Positions 6,920-14,953 of a DNA stretch of 16,418 nucleotides are shown piece after piece. The notes beneath the pieces were generated by a model. The model had not been told where the DNA came from. It saw only the letters and a program-made list of their open reading frames with translations, and searched no databases. The stretch comes from Ruminococcus sp. CAG:488 (GTDB taxonomy: Bacteria; Bacillota; Clostridia; Oscillospirales; Acutalibacteraceae), in the NCBI GenBank assembly GCA_000434055.1, contig HF999647.1:359733-376150 (forward strand). Direction: 5' to 3'. Position 1 is the first letter of the stretch, and each line of letters opens with the position of its first letter. The translations under genes were made by a program, and so were the position numbers.

Positions 6920-9328
6920 ATGAATTATAAACTTACAAAAAAGGAAGCCAAGGAGCTTATTGTTAATAAGCTTTCTCATTTCTACGGCGTTTCGCCCGAA
7001 GAGGCTACCTATGAGCATTACTACAAGGCAATTGCCCTTATTCTTCGCGACATGATGATGCAGGGAAGAAAAGAATTCCACAATGAAGCAAAGAAATCCG
7101 ATTCAAAGAAGATTTATTATCTTTGCATGGAATTTCTCATGGGCCGTTCACTCAAGAACAATCTTTACAATCTTAATCTTACAAAAACAATGGAATCCGC
7201 TCTTAAGGATTTCGGAATAAAGCTTGACAAACTTTACGACTGCGAACCGGATGCCGGCCTCGGAAACGGCGGTCTCGGCAGACTTGCCGCATGCTACCTT
7301 GACGGTCTTGCAAGTCAGGGCTATTACGCAAAAGGCTATTCAATTCTTTACGAATACGGCATTTTCAAGCAGAAGCTTGTTGACGGTTGGCAGACCGAGC
7401 TGCCGGATTTCTGGCTGCCGGGCGGAGATGTTTGGCTTGTTCCCCGTGAGGAGGAGGCAGTAGATATCCTCTTTGAGGGCTGGGTTGACGAGAGCTGGGA
7501 CAATCAGTACCACCATGTTGAGCAGCGAGACTGCAATAAGGTAAAAGCTATTCCGTATGATATGTATGTTTCGGGTAAGGACGGTAAGGGAATCAGCGTT
7601 CTCCGTCTTTGGAGCGCAAAGGCTCCGGGACTTGACATGGATATGTTCAACCAGGGCGATTATATGCGCGCAATGGAGCAGAACGCAATGGCTGAGGTCA
7701 TCAGCAAGGTTCTCTATCCATCCGATAATCATCCGGAGGGTAAGAGTCTTCGTCTGCGCCAGCAGTATTTCCTTGTCTCTGCTTCAATTCAGGATATTAT
7801 CAATAATCACCTGAGAGTTTACGGCACGGTTGAAAATCTTGCCGACAGAATTGCAATTCACATCAATGATACCCACCCGACCCTTGCCATTCCCGAGCTG
7901 ATGAGAATTCTTCTCGACGACTGCGGCTACGGCTGGGATGAGGCGTGGAAGATTGTCACCGATACCGTCGCTTACACCAACCACACCGTTATGGCGGAGG
8001 CTCTTGAGTGCTGGCCCGAGGATCTTTTCAAACGACTTCTCCCGAGAATATACGAGATCACAAAAGAGATTGACAACCGTTTTCGCAGCTATGTCTGGAA
8101 TGCAACCGGTGACGCAGACAAGGTTGAACGCATGGCAATCGTTTCAAACGGGGTCATCAGAATGGCAAATATGTCCGTTGCGGGTTCACACTGCGTAAAC
8201 GGCGTTTCGGCTCTCCATTCGGAGATTCTCAAGGAGAGCGTTTTCAAGGATTTCTATTCGCTCACTCCCGACAAGTTCACAAACGTTACCAACGGTATTG
8301 CTCACCGCCGTTGGCTCTGCCAGTCCAACCCTGAGCTTACAAAGCTTCTTACCGAGCTTATCGGCAACGGATTTGTCTATAACGGCGATGATCTTGAAAA
8401 GCTCAAACCCTATGCAACCGATGCCGAGGTTCTCAAGAAGCTTGAAAAAATCAAGCTTCACAATAAGGAAAGACTTACCGAGCTTGTTAAAAAATCAAAC
8501 GGGGTAGAGCTTGATCCGACATCAATCTTTGATGTTCAGGTTAAAAGACTGCATGAATACAAACGTCAGCACCTCAACGCTTTCCATATTCTTTCAAAGT
8601 ACCTTGCAATCAAGGAAAATCCCGACGGAGACTTCACTCCGCACACCTATATTTTTGCCGCTAAAGCTGCTCCCGGCTACTTTATGGCAAAGAAAATTAT
8701 CAGCTTCATCTGCTCACTCAGCGAGCTTATCAATAACGACCCCGATGTGAGAGGACGTCTCAAGGTCGTATATCTTGAGGATTATAATGTTACAATGGCA
8801 GAGCACCTTATGCCGGCCGCCGATATCAGCGAACAGATCTCCCTTTCCGGAACGGAAGCGAGCGGCACCGGCAACATGAAGCTTATGATAAACGGCGCTG
8901 TCACACTCGGCACAATGGACGGTGCAAATGTTGAAATTCACGAGGCTGTCGGTGAAGACAACATCATTATTTTCGGCATGAGCACACCCGAGGTAAACGA
9001 ACTGAAGCGGGTCGGCTACAATCCGATGAACTATTATCAGAACAATGTTGATATTCGCAAGGTTGTTGATTTTATAAACGGCGGAATCAACGGCAAGGTA
9101 TTCCCCGAGATAGGCGGCACTATCACACACAATGATCCTTACATGGTTCTTGCCGACTTTGCAGACTATAAAGCGGCTCAGGCTAAGGCTGAAAAGCTTT
9201 TTGCCGACAGAAAGACATGGAACAGAATGTCGCTGATGAATATTGCAGGAGCAGGACGTTTTGCCTGCGACAGAGCAATCAACGATTATGCGCGTGATAT
9301 CTGGCATACGAAACCGCTCAGGAAATAA
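6920..9328 (+). CDS. glgP: Glycogen/starch/maltodextrin phosphorylase
   Basis: Splits alpha-1,4-glucan chains with phosphate to release glucose-1-phosphate, using pyridoxal phosphate; cytosolic. The 802 residues match the bacterial family in length. Visible landmarks are YYLCMEFLMGRSLKNNLYNL early on, EPDAGLGNGGLGRLAACYLD, HINDTHPTLAIPELMRILLD, RLHEYKRQHLNAFHIL, and the cofactor signature EASGTGNMKLMINGA, with the PLP-binding lysine at residue 654 (codon 8879-8881). A perfect AGGAGG (6908-6913) sits six bases before ATG 6920. The gene stands alone, with no glgB, glgC or malQ beside it, and is followed by a long hairpin. Whether glycogen or maltodextrin is preferred cannot be told from sequence. 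The symbol could equally be malP. Confidence 0.96.
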   Translation: MNYKLTKKEAKELIVNKLSHFYGVSPEEATYEHYYKAIALILRDMMMQGRKEFHNEAKKSDSKKIYYLCMEFLMGRSLKNNLYNLNLTKTMESALKDFGIKLDKLYDCEPDAGLGNGGLGRLAACYLDGLASQGYYAKGYSILYEYGIFKQKLVDGWQTELPDFWLPGGDVWLVPREEEAVDILFEGWVDESWDNQYHHVEQRDCNKVKAIPYDMYVSGKDGKGISVLRLWSAKAPGLDMDMFNQGDYMRAMEQNAMAEVISKVLYPSDNHPEGKSLRLRQQYFLVSASIQDIINNHLRVYGTVENLADRIAIHINDTHPTLAIPELMRILLDDCGYGWDEAWKIVTDTVAYTNHTVMAEALECWPEDLFKRLLPRIYEITKEIDNRFRSYVWNATGDADKVERMAIVSNGVIRMANMSVAGSHCVNGVSALHSEILKESVFKDFYSLTPDKFTNVTNGIAHRRWLCQSNPELTKLLTELIGNGFVYNGDDLEKLKPYATDAEVLKKLEKIKLHNKERLTELVKKSNGVELDPTSIFDVQVKRLHEYKRQHLNAFHILSKYLAIKENPDGDFTPHTYIFAAKAAPGYFMAKKIISFICSLSELINNDPDVRGRLKVVYLEDYNVTMAEHLMPAADISEQISLSGTEASGTGNMKLMINGAVTLGTMDGANVEIHEAVGEDNIIIFGMSTPEVNELKRVGYNPMNYYQNNVDIRKVVDFINGGINGKVFPEIGGTITHNDPYMVLADFADYKAAQAKAEKLFADRKTWNRMSLMNIAGAGRFACDRAINDYARDIWHTKPLRK

Positions 9329-9377
9329 AAAATGGGCTGCCGGTTAGCGCAGACCAAAGATAAAACAATAAATAGAA

Positions 9378-9441
9378 AAGGCTATAATTCATAGAAGGTC
9401 AATCAAATGAAATGACCAAGCATGGATTATAGCCTTGTTTT
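9378..9441 (+). terminator. Long imperfect palindrome, likely glgP terminator
   Basis: AAGGCTATAATTCAT (9378-9392) pairs over 15 bp (one G-U pair) with ATGGATTATAGCCTT (9422-9436). Inside, GGTCA (9397-9401) pairs with TGACC (9413-9417). The plus-strand stem is followed by GTTTT. It lies 49 bp after the glgP stop. The stem is longer and more AT-rich than usual terminators in this window, so it may be a repeat or regulatory element recruited as a terminator. Confidence 0.6.
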
Positions 9442-9538
9442 ATGTGTGGTGCAAATTATTTTGCTTTTTTTAGTGCTTTTCCCTCTCGCAACGCACAAGT
9501 GCAGCATCATTGAAAAGAAAATGCTTTTTTGCATCTAA
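9422..9538 (+). CDS. Possible 38-residue hydrophobic peptide (doubtful)
   Basis: An ATG-initiated frame begins in the right arm of the hairpin and encodes 38 residues starting MDYSLVLCVVQIILLF. Residues 4-22 could form one membrane helix, followed by a polar tail with KKMLFCI at the end. There is no ribosome binding site before the ATG, and the AT-rich DNA favours hydrophobic translations by chance. I do not recognise a family. It is more likely non-coding than coding. Confidence 0.15.
   Translation: MDYSLVLCVVQIILLFLVLFPLATHKCSIIEKKMLFCI
9426..9454 (-). promoter_or_regulatory. Strong minus-strand promoter match inside the palindrome
   Basis: On the minus strand TTGCAC (complement of 9449-9454) and TATAAT (complement of 9426-9431) are exactly 17 bp apart. 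RNA would start near 9419 within the hairpin loop and run antisense toward the glgP 3' end. No minus-strand gene lies downstream, so the product, if any, would be a short antisense RNA. Confidence 0.4.
9521..9534 (-). terminator. Weak terminator candidate for the DUF2079 gene
   Basis: On the minus strand ATGC, six A residues and GCAT form a short stem that extends to six pairs with one G-U, followed by TTTCTTTTC. It lies about 40 bp after the stop of the DUF2079 gene. The stem is short, so efficiency is doubtful. Confidence 0.35.
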
Positions 9539-9572
9539 CTTTGATAGCCTTGCTTACATGGGTGTTTTGTAT

Positions 9573-11342
9573 TTAATCTCTGACGTAAACCCTGATGAGG
9601 CCTTCATCGTTTACAATCATTTTATAGCCTGCGTCAATATACGGCTGTTCGATTTCGGCTATCTTGACGGAGGTTGTTCCTCTGAGATCAAGAACAAGAT
9701 AATCCGTATCAACCGCTTTGTGATAGTACTGTTCGTAAATTACGCTGCGATGCGACAGGCGCGGGACAAAAAATGTAGAAGCCGTTACGCTTGCATCATC
9801 CGGTATTTCATCAAGCACCTGAGTTATTCTCTCGTAAGCCTGCTTATTTACGCTGTAGCTCAGCGAGTAATTTACAACTCTCGGGTACATCAGCGAAAGC
9901 ATCATAACCGCACTCATTACGGCGGCGGAGAACGTCATATACACGCCCTTGTTTCTCTCGATCTCAGACAGGTTAATTGCCGAAACATAGAAAAGAAACG
10001 CTGTCATTCCGAATGAATACTGCTTGCCGAGGTCGCACTGATAATAGTAGTCCGAAAGGAAGTTTATCAATAACGGGCAAATAAGAATGAGCCTTGAGAA
10101 TTTTTTTGTCGCAAAAGGAAGCATTGCCAGCGGCAGGAAAAGCTGTAAGAAATAAATTATCTTTATGCTCTCGTTGTTTGTGCTTCTGAAAAGCTCATTG
10201 AAAACGAGCATCGGTGTTTTGAATACGGTCTTTATAACCCCTAAAAGTCCTTCTCCGGGGAGCTTCAGATTGGCAAATCTGTCAGACATTATTCCTTCGC
10301 CGAGATGCGAAATATATGCAACGGCGCAACCGAAATAGATTAGGGAAATTGCCATGAGCGCAAGACCTTTTTTATAATCCTTGTTTGAAACAAGAATATA
10401 AAAGGCAAAGATAAAAACGTATGCAAAGGCCTCTTCTTTAACCGTAAGAACAAGAAAAGCGAAAATAAACATCGGGATTTTTTTGTTCAGCTCATAGAAA
10501 AGGAACATCCACAAAAGCAGCGGAAGAATAAAACAGTTTTCATGGAAATCATAAATACATCCGTAGCTGATGGCAGGATAAGCGCAGTAGGCTATTGCCA
10601 AAAAAAGCTTTACCGTTGAGTTGAGATTGTATTTTCTCATAAGAAGCCAAAGCGGAATAATGCCGCTCATCAGCAAGACGACCTGTGCAATTTGCAGGGT
10701 TATATTTGAGGGAAAAACATAATAAATCGGCAAAAGAAGATACAGGATAGGGGAAAAATGCACCGCAAAATGCGAAAGAAGCTTGTCTCTCTCACATGTT
10801 GAAAGCGGCTGAAAGCTCTCCTTAAGATTGTAATAAATATTGCAGAAAATTCCGAAATCAAAGTTAGGAGAGGTATAAATAAGCAGACGGAGAACGACGA
10901 TTGCCGATACAAAAATCGCAGAAATGACGGCTACACCTATAGCCGTTGCCAAGCTTGTCTTAGGCGCAACGTCAATTTCAAGCTTTTTGAGATACGCATA
11001 TCTTGCGGCGAGAAAAATCAGAGCGGCAAAGCCGAGAAGGGCAAAGCTGCTTGTTACCTTCATCGACGCTTCAATCGCCAGAAGGCTTGCCGAGGCGAGC
11101 ACGCATATCGGAGCGGTTCGGTCGCTGTCAAGAAAATACCGTATGCCGGTTTGTGCGGCAAAAAAAACAAGGAACAAAATGATTGCAACAAAAATGTTTA
11201 CCGACTGAAAAAGCTGAGCACTTATCGTATCCCCCGAGCCGAAGAAGAACAGAACCGCTCCTGAAAAAAACCATGACGAAAAAAGCTTTGCAAGGAAATC
11301 CTTGCCGGCCGCCGAAATTATTTTATTGTTTTTTATTCTCAT
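9573..11342 (-). CDS. DUF2079 family polytopic membrane protein
   Basis: The 589-residue product is almost wholly hydrophobic, with about 12 predicted membrane helices. The DUF2079 hallmarks are present: LLSHFAVHFSPILYLLLPIY in a loop after the early helices, the NITLQIAQVVLLMSGIIPLW segment, and CIYDFHENCFILPLLLWMFL, matching the family's DFHxE motif. The fold resembles GT-C-type membrane glycosyltransferases such as mannosyltransferases, but no activity is established for DUF2079, and no other envelope-sugar gene is next to it. Start: ATG 11342 with AAGGA about ten bases upstream. It lies 101 bp after argS on the same strand with no clear terminator between, so read-through from argS is likely; a TTGAAA in the gap has only poor -10 partners. 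The C-terminal soluble tail (about 510-589) carries no recognisable motif. Confidence 0.85.
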   Translation of the reverse strand: MRIKNNKIISAAGKDFLAKLFSSWFFSGAVLFFFGSGDTISAQLFQSVNIFVAIILFLVFFAAQTGIRYFLDSDRTAPICVLASASLLAIEASMKVTSSFALLGFAALIFLAARYAYLKKLEIDVAPKTSLATAIGVAVISAIFVSAIVVLRLLIYTSPNFDFGIFCNIYYNLKESFQPLSTCERDKLLSHFAVHFSPILYLLLPIYYVFPSNITLQIAQVVLLMSGIIPLWLLMRKYNLNSTVKLFLAIAYCAYPAISYGCIYDFHENCFILPLLLWMFLFYELNKKIPMFIFAFLVLTVKEEAFAYVFIFAFYILVSNKDYKKGLALMAISLIYFGCAVAYISHLGEGIMSDRFANLKLPGEGLLGVIKTVFKTPMLVFNELFRSTNNESIKIIYFLQLFLPLAMLPFATKKFSRLILICPLLINFLSDYYYQCDLGKQYSFGMTAFLFYVSAINLSEIERNKGVYMTFSAAVMSAVMMLSLMYPRVVNYSLSYSVNKQAYERITQVLDEIPDDASVTASTFFVPRLSHRSVIYEQYYHKAVDTDYLVLDLRGTTSVKIAEIEQPYIDAGYKMIVNDEGLIRVYVRD

Positions 11343-11443
11343 ATTTCCGCAGTCCTTTCCGACAATAATCTTTAGACATTAGGTTTTAGCTTTCAAATAC
11401 TTACCGAAGATGTTGAGGATGCAAAAATCCGTAATTAACCAAA

Positions 11444-13189
11444 TCACATACTCTCCGGAACGGTTATACGGAGCATTTCAAGAATGTTTTTGATTGTGTC
11501 CTTAACACAGACGCAGAGATACAGGCGAGCCTGCATAAGCACTTCATCGTCGCACTGAACGCGGCATGCGTTATAGAATTTATGGAATAGAGTTGCAAGG
11601 TCGATAACATAGCGTGTAATTTTCGCCGGGTCATAAAGCTTTGCCGAATTGACGATTTCGTTTGTGAGTCCGGCAAGATGTCTGATAAGCTCACGCTCCT
11701 CCGGAGCCTTGAGTGCTTCAAGCTCCTCCTCGGTGCAGTCACGCGGCTCAATGCCTTCAGCCTTGAGCTTTTTGATAATTGAACAAATTCTTGCGTGAGC
11801 ATACTGGCAGTAATAAACAGGGTTCTGCGAGCTCTGCTCAACCGCAAGATCAAGGTCGAATTCCATCTGTGAACCCGGTTCTCTCATGTTAAAGAGAAAT
11901 CTAACTGCGTCGATGGGAATATCCTCGAGCAAATCTACAAGTGTGATTGCTTTACCTGTTCTCTTTGACATTCTGACAACCTCGCCGTCACGGGTAAGGC
12001 GGACGAGCTGCATGAGGATAACGTTCAGTCTGTCGCCGCCGACGCCTATAGCGTCAAGTGCGCCCTGCATTCTTGCAACGTGACCGTGATGGTCTGCGCC
12101 CCAAACATCAATTGCCGTGTCGAAATTTCTGACCGAGAGCTTATTGCGATGATAAGCAATATCTGCGGCGAAATATGTCGGATTTCCGTTTGCACGGATA
12201 AGAACATCGTCTTTAAGCTCAAGTTTGTCAATGCTCTCCTGAGAAAGACCCTGCTTTTTCAGACGCTCGGTCTGAACATCAATATTCTTGTACCAAAGCG
12301 CTCCGTCCTTTTCATAAGTCAAGCCCTTTTCTTTCATAAGCTCGATTGTGTCGGCAAGCTCGCCGTCGTTGTGAAGGACGCTCTCGTGAAACCATGTGTC
12401 ATATTCGATTCTGTATTTTGTAAGGTTGTCCTTCATTGCCTGAATGTTCTTCGGCAATGCGAAATCAACGAGAGCCTTTCTTCGCTCCGTCTCATCGGCA
12501 TTTATATATTTGTCGCCGTTAACGTCGGCAAATTCCTGCGCGCGAACCTTTATATCCTCACCGTGGTAGCTGTCCTCCGGAAGCTCAACAGCGTCCTCGC
12601 CCTTATAAATCTGCTGATATCTGACGTCGAGAGAAAGAGCAAATTTGTCAATCTGGTTGCCAGCGTCGTTGATGTAAAATTCACGGCTGACTTCATATCC
12701 TGCACGGTCAAGAACTGCGGCAAGACAATCGCCGAGTGCGCCGCCGCGGGCATTACCCATGTGCATGGGGCCTGTCGGATTGGCGGAAACAAATTCAACA
12801 TTTATTCTTTTGCCCTTGCCGTAGTCCGAACGGCCGTAGTCCTTGCCCTTTGCACGGATATCCTTGAGAATATCGGCATAGTAGCGGTCGCCGAGATAGA
12901 AATTGATGAATCCCGGACCTGCGACTTCGACACGCTCGAAATATGTGCCTTCAAGGCTTACTTCGGCGATAATCGCATCTGCAATTTTTCTCGGAGCATT
13001 TTTAAGCTCTCTTGCCCATGTCATTGCGGCATTGGTCGAGAAATCGCCGTTCGCTCTGTCGGCAGGGATCTCAACATTAAATGTGCCCGACGGAACGGCT
13101 GCAAGCGTGCCCTTTTCGGCAGCCTTTTCCGAAGCGCAGGCTATTATTTTTTTAAGTTCGTTCTGAACCTCGTTTACTATACATGACAT
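11444..13189 (-). CDS. argS: Arginyl-tRNA synthetase
   Basis: Charges tRNA-Arg with arginine; class I synthetase, cytosolic. The 581 residues begin with the ArgRS-specific N-terminal (Add-1) domain. The HIGH-type motif is HMGN at 143-146 within FVSANPTGPMHMGNARGG, and the KMSKS-type loop is RMSKRTGKA at 406-414. VWGADHHGHVARMQGAL (362-378) lies between them. The C-terminal DALR anticodon-binding domain opens at NPVYYCQYAHARICSI. Length is normal (550-600). Start: ATG 13189 with AAGGA nine bases upstream. A DUF1934 gene lies upstream on the same strand, as ywiB does with argS in B. subtilis, but a 119-bp repeat separates them and argS has its own candidate promoter. I saw no T-box leader. Confidence 0.96.
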   Translation of the reverse strand: MSCIVNEVQNELKKIIACASEKAAEKGTLAAVPSGTFNVEIPADRANGDFSTNAAMTWARELKNAPRKIADAIIAEVSLEGTYFERVEVAGPGFINFYLGDRYYADILKDIRAKGKDYGRSDYGKGKRINVEFVSANPTGPMHMGNARGGALGDCLAAVLDRAGYEVSREFYINDAGNQIDKFALSLDVRYQQIYKGEDAVELPEDSYHGEDIKVRAQEFADVNGDKYINADETERRKALVDFALPKNIQAMKDNLTKYRIEYDTWFHESVLHNDGELADTIELMKEKGLTYEKDGALWYKNIDVQTERLKKQGLSQESIDKLELKDDVLIRANGNPTYFAADIAYHRNKLSVRNFDTAIDVWGADHHGHVARMQGALDAIGVGGDRLNVILMQLVRLTRDGEVVRMSKRTGKAITLVDLLEDIPIDAVRFLFNMREPGSQMEFDLDLAVEQSSQNPVYYCQYAHARICSIIKKLKAEGIEPRDCTEEELEALKAPEERELIRHLAGLTNEIVNSAKLYDPAKITRYVIDLATLFHKFYNACRVQCDDEVLMQARLYLCVCVKDTIKNILEMLRITVPESM

Positions 13190-13215
13190 TTACATCATTC
13201 CTTTCGGTTTGAGGA

Positions 13216-13244
13216 AATTTACGTTTTCTCTTATTAAATGGCAA
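13216..13244 (-). promoter_or_regulatory. Candidate argS promoter
   Basis: On the minus strand TTGCCA (complement of 13239-13244) and TAAATT (complement of 13216-13221) are 17 bp apart, matching the sigmaA consensus at 5 and 4 of 6 positions. It lies 11 bp beyond the end of the 119-bp repeat. RNA would start near 13209, about 20 bases before the argS ATG. Confidence 0.45.
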
Positions 13245-13255
13245 TGCACTTTTTA

Positions 13256-13374
13256 CTCATCCTTCCCTTGGTTGAATCAAGGGGAGGTGGCGCATTAGCG
13301 ACAGAGGGGATAAAGACAATTTATCCCTTCCACCGCAAGCGGTCCCCCTCCCCTTACAATAAGGGGAGGCTGAG
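13256..13374. repeat. MITE-like intergenic palindromic repeat (119 bp)
   Basis: The ends are inverted repeats: CTCATCCTTCCCTTG (13256-13270) against the complement of TAAGGGGAGGCTGAG (13360-13374), 11 of 15 identical. Inside are further perfect hairpins: CCCTTG with CAAGGG near 13265-13283, GGGATAAA with TTTATCCC at 13307-13327, CCGC with GCGG at 13333-13342, and CCTCCCCTT with AAGGGGAGG at 13347-13369. The layout, outer GGGGAGGTGGC end, central GC-rich hairpin and closing CCTCCCC-AAGGGGAGG stem, is one I recognise from dispersed extragenic repeats in gut Clostridia. There is no ORF. No T run follows the stems on the minus strand, so it is not a typical terminator for the ddl transcript. Confidence 0.8.
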
Positions 13375-13402
13375 AAGCTTTGCTGTTTCTTATAATTTAT
13401 TT

Positions 13403-13813
13403 TCACTCCGTCGTTATGCGGATCCTGTTTTTGCTCAAAAGTGTTCCTTCGGCATCAAGCTCATAAGAAAATTCAAGCTTTATGAGCCTGCCTGCTTTAA
13501 ATTCCGAGGACACCATTGAACCTGAAATTCCCATCATAAAGTTGCCCACGGGGGTTGCGTAGCAGCAAATATTCCGTCTGCCCTTTTCAATTTTCATGAC
13601 CGTATTGTATGCGCCCTCACGGGTTATTTCAACACAGCAGCCTCCCGTCACGCTTATGCAGGTTTTGCAGCCCTTCATCTCGTCCGACGGTTCGTTGTAT
13701 TTCACGGTGTAATGCCCTGCACTGCCCTCGATATCGGCATTTGTTATCATCTCGGAACGCTCGGGTCTGCCGTCAGTCAGATGCATATCGTGAATCGTAA
13801 TCAGGCAATTCAT
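13403..13813 (-). CDS. DUF1934 family protein (YwiB-like beta-barrel)
   Basis: The 136-residue product, starting MNCLITIHDMHLTDG, matches the DUF1934/YwiB family in length and in its beta-rich pattern, including YTVKYNEP near 36-43, a central TVMKIEKG strand and GNFMMGISG. The family forms a lipocalin-like small barrel of unknown function. It is often found beside argS in Bacillota, and that context holds here with argS next downstream. The ATG overlaps the ddl stop as ATGA (13810-13813), so translation is probably coupled; I prefer it to the GTG at 13822 for that reason. Unusual is the number of cysteines in the middle: GCKTC, GGCC and NICC give six Cys within about 40 residues. No signal peptide is seen, so they are cytosolic and may bind metal, though that is only a possibility. 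Confidence 0.85.
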   Translation of the reverse strand: MNCLITIHDMHLTDGRPERSEMITNADIEGSAGHYTVKYNEPSDEMKGCKTCISVTGGCCVEITREGAYNTVMKIEKGRRNICCYATPVGNFMMGISGSMVSSEFKAGRLIKLEFSYELDAEGTLLSKNRIRITTE

Positions 13814-14880
13814 CTGTCCCACTTCTCCATTGCAAGGGTGAGAAGTCTGTCGATCAGCTCGCTGTACGGGATTCCGGATGCGGCGAACATCTTAGGATAC
13901 ATTGAGATCGAAGTAAAGCCCGGGATCGTGTTCGGCTCGTTGAGCATAACCTTGCCGTCGCTGTGTCTTACAAAGAAATCGACTCTTGCAAGTCCGCTGC
14001 AGCCAAGAGACTTATATGCGTTGCAAGCCGCCGTTCTGACCTCGTCAATCTTCTCCTTCGGCAGTCTTGCCGGAATGTGAAGCTCGCTCGACGGGTTGAC
14101 GTACTTTGCCTCATAATCGTAAAAATCGTTGCAGGGAACTATCTCGCCGCAGATTGAAGCTATCGGTTCTTCATTTCCGAGAACGGCGCATTCGACCTCC
14201 ATTCCGTCAACGCCTTCTTCAAGAACGATTTTGCTGTCCTCATTGAAAGCCTTGCCGATAGCCTTTTTGAGAGAAGCTGCATCAACAGCCTTGGTTACGC
14301 CGACCGATGAGCCTGCGTTTGCGGGCTTGACAAAAATCGGAAATCCGAGATAATCCTCAGCTTTTTTATTGTATTCTTCGGGAGCCTTGCCGTATTCGTA
14401 TTTTGTGAAGCCGAGCCACTTCGCCTGCGGGATGCCTGCGGCGTCGGCAAGGGTATTTGTCATTGCCTTATCCATGCAGCAAGCCGAGGAAAGCATATCA
14501 CAGCCGACAAAAGGAATCCCTGCGACCTGGAGGAAGCCCTGAATCGTTCCGTCCTCGCCGTTCTTGCCGTGGAGCACGGGGAAAACAACGTCAATATGTA
14601 TTTTTTCGATTCCGTCATCATTAAAAACAATGATTCCGTGATCCTCACGGTCAGGCGAAATAACTGCTTTCGTGAGTGATTTTTTGTCCTCAAGCCACTT
14701 GTCATCGGGGAGCTTTGCAACATCGCCGTCATACTTGAACCAGCGGCCGTCCTTTGTTATCCCGATAAGGATAATATTATATTTATCCCTCGGAGTGTTC
14801 TCGATTACGGAGCGTGCGGAGACGACCGAAACATCATGCTCGCTCGATACGCCGCCGAAAAGAATAAGTGCGTTTTTCAT
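13810..14880 (-). CDS. ddl: D-alanine--D-alanine ligase
   Basis: Joins two D-alanines with ATP to make the dipeptide used by MurF in peptidoglycan precursor synthesis. The 356-residue ATP-grasp protein has LFGGVSSEHDVSVVSA (7-22), HGKNGEDGTIQG (104-115), the ATP-binding FVKPANAGSSVGV (183-195), FYDYEAKY (253-260) and the Mg-binding LNEPNTIPGFT (313-323). The Tyr-containing FYDYEAKY loop is typical of D-Ala-adding ligases and unlike the D-lactate ligases VanA and VanB, so I infer vancomycin-sensitive type chemistry. Start: ATG 14880 with AGGA about ten bases upstream, over the GTG at 14889, which sits too close to that site. It is the first gene of the ddl-DUF1934 unit, with two candidate promoters upstream and a palindromic operator-like site. 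Confidence 0.95.
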   Translation of the reverse strand: MKNALILFGGVSSEHDVSVVSARSVIENTPRDKYNIILIGITKDGRWFKYDGDVAKLPDDKWLEDKKSLTKAVISPDREDHGIIVFNDDGIEKIHIDVVFPVLHGKNGEDGTIQGFLQVAGIPFVGCDMLSSACCMDKAMTNTLADAAGIPQAKWLGFTKYEYGKAPEEYNKKAEDYLGFPIFVKPANAGSSVGVTKAVDAASLKKAIGKAFNEDSKIVLEEGVDGMEVECAVLGNEEPIASICGEIVPCNDFYDYEAKYVNPSSELHIPARLPKEKIDEVRTAACNAYKSLGCSGLARVDFFVRHSDGKVMLNEPNTIPGFTSISMYPKMFAASGIPYSELIDRLLTLAMEKWDR

Positions 14881-14953
14881 TGGAGTCACATCCTAAAATA
14901 ATGATATATTAACAGGTATTTTTTCGCATTTTATTAAAAAAACGCCGCTGAAA

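Noticed and set aside
8714..9307. 197-codon minus-strand frame inside glgP
   Set aside because: Antisense to the conserved PLP-binding region of glycogen phosphorylase; no ribosome site or recognisable motif.
9334..9356. tRNA-like GGTTAGCGCAG segment after glgP
   Set aside because: It resembles a tRNA D-arm, but there is no anticodon arm, T-arm or acceptor pairing around it.
9510..10016. 168-codon plus-strand frame overlapping the 3' end of the DUF2079 gene
   Set aside because: Mostly antisense to a well-supported membrane protein; its product has no family resemblance and no ribosome site precedes it.
12080..13186. 368-codon plus-strand open frame covering most of argS
   Set aside because: It is exactly antisense to a clear ArgRS, has no ribosome site and reads as low-complexity Cys/Val/Ile-rich protein, as expected from the complement of a biased codon set.
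13256..13374. CRISPR array reading of the repeated GGGGAGG/CCTCCCC blocks
   Set aside because: The blocks are inverted, not evenly spaced direct repeats with unique spacers, and there are no cas genes.
13190..13402. T-box leader for argS
   Set aside because: The leader shows no T-box sequence, specifier stem or terminator/antiterminator pair; its structure is explained by the intergenic repeat.
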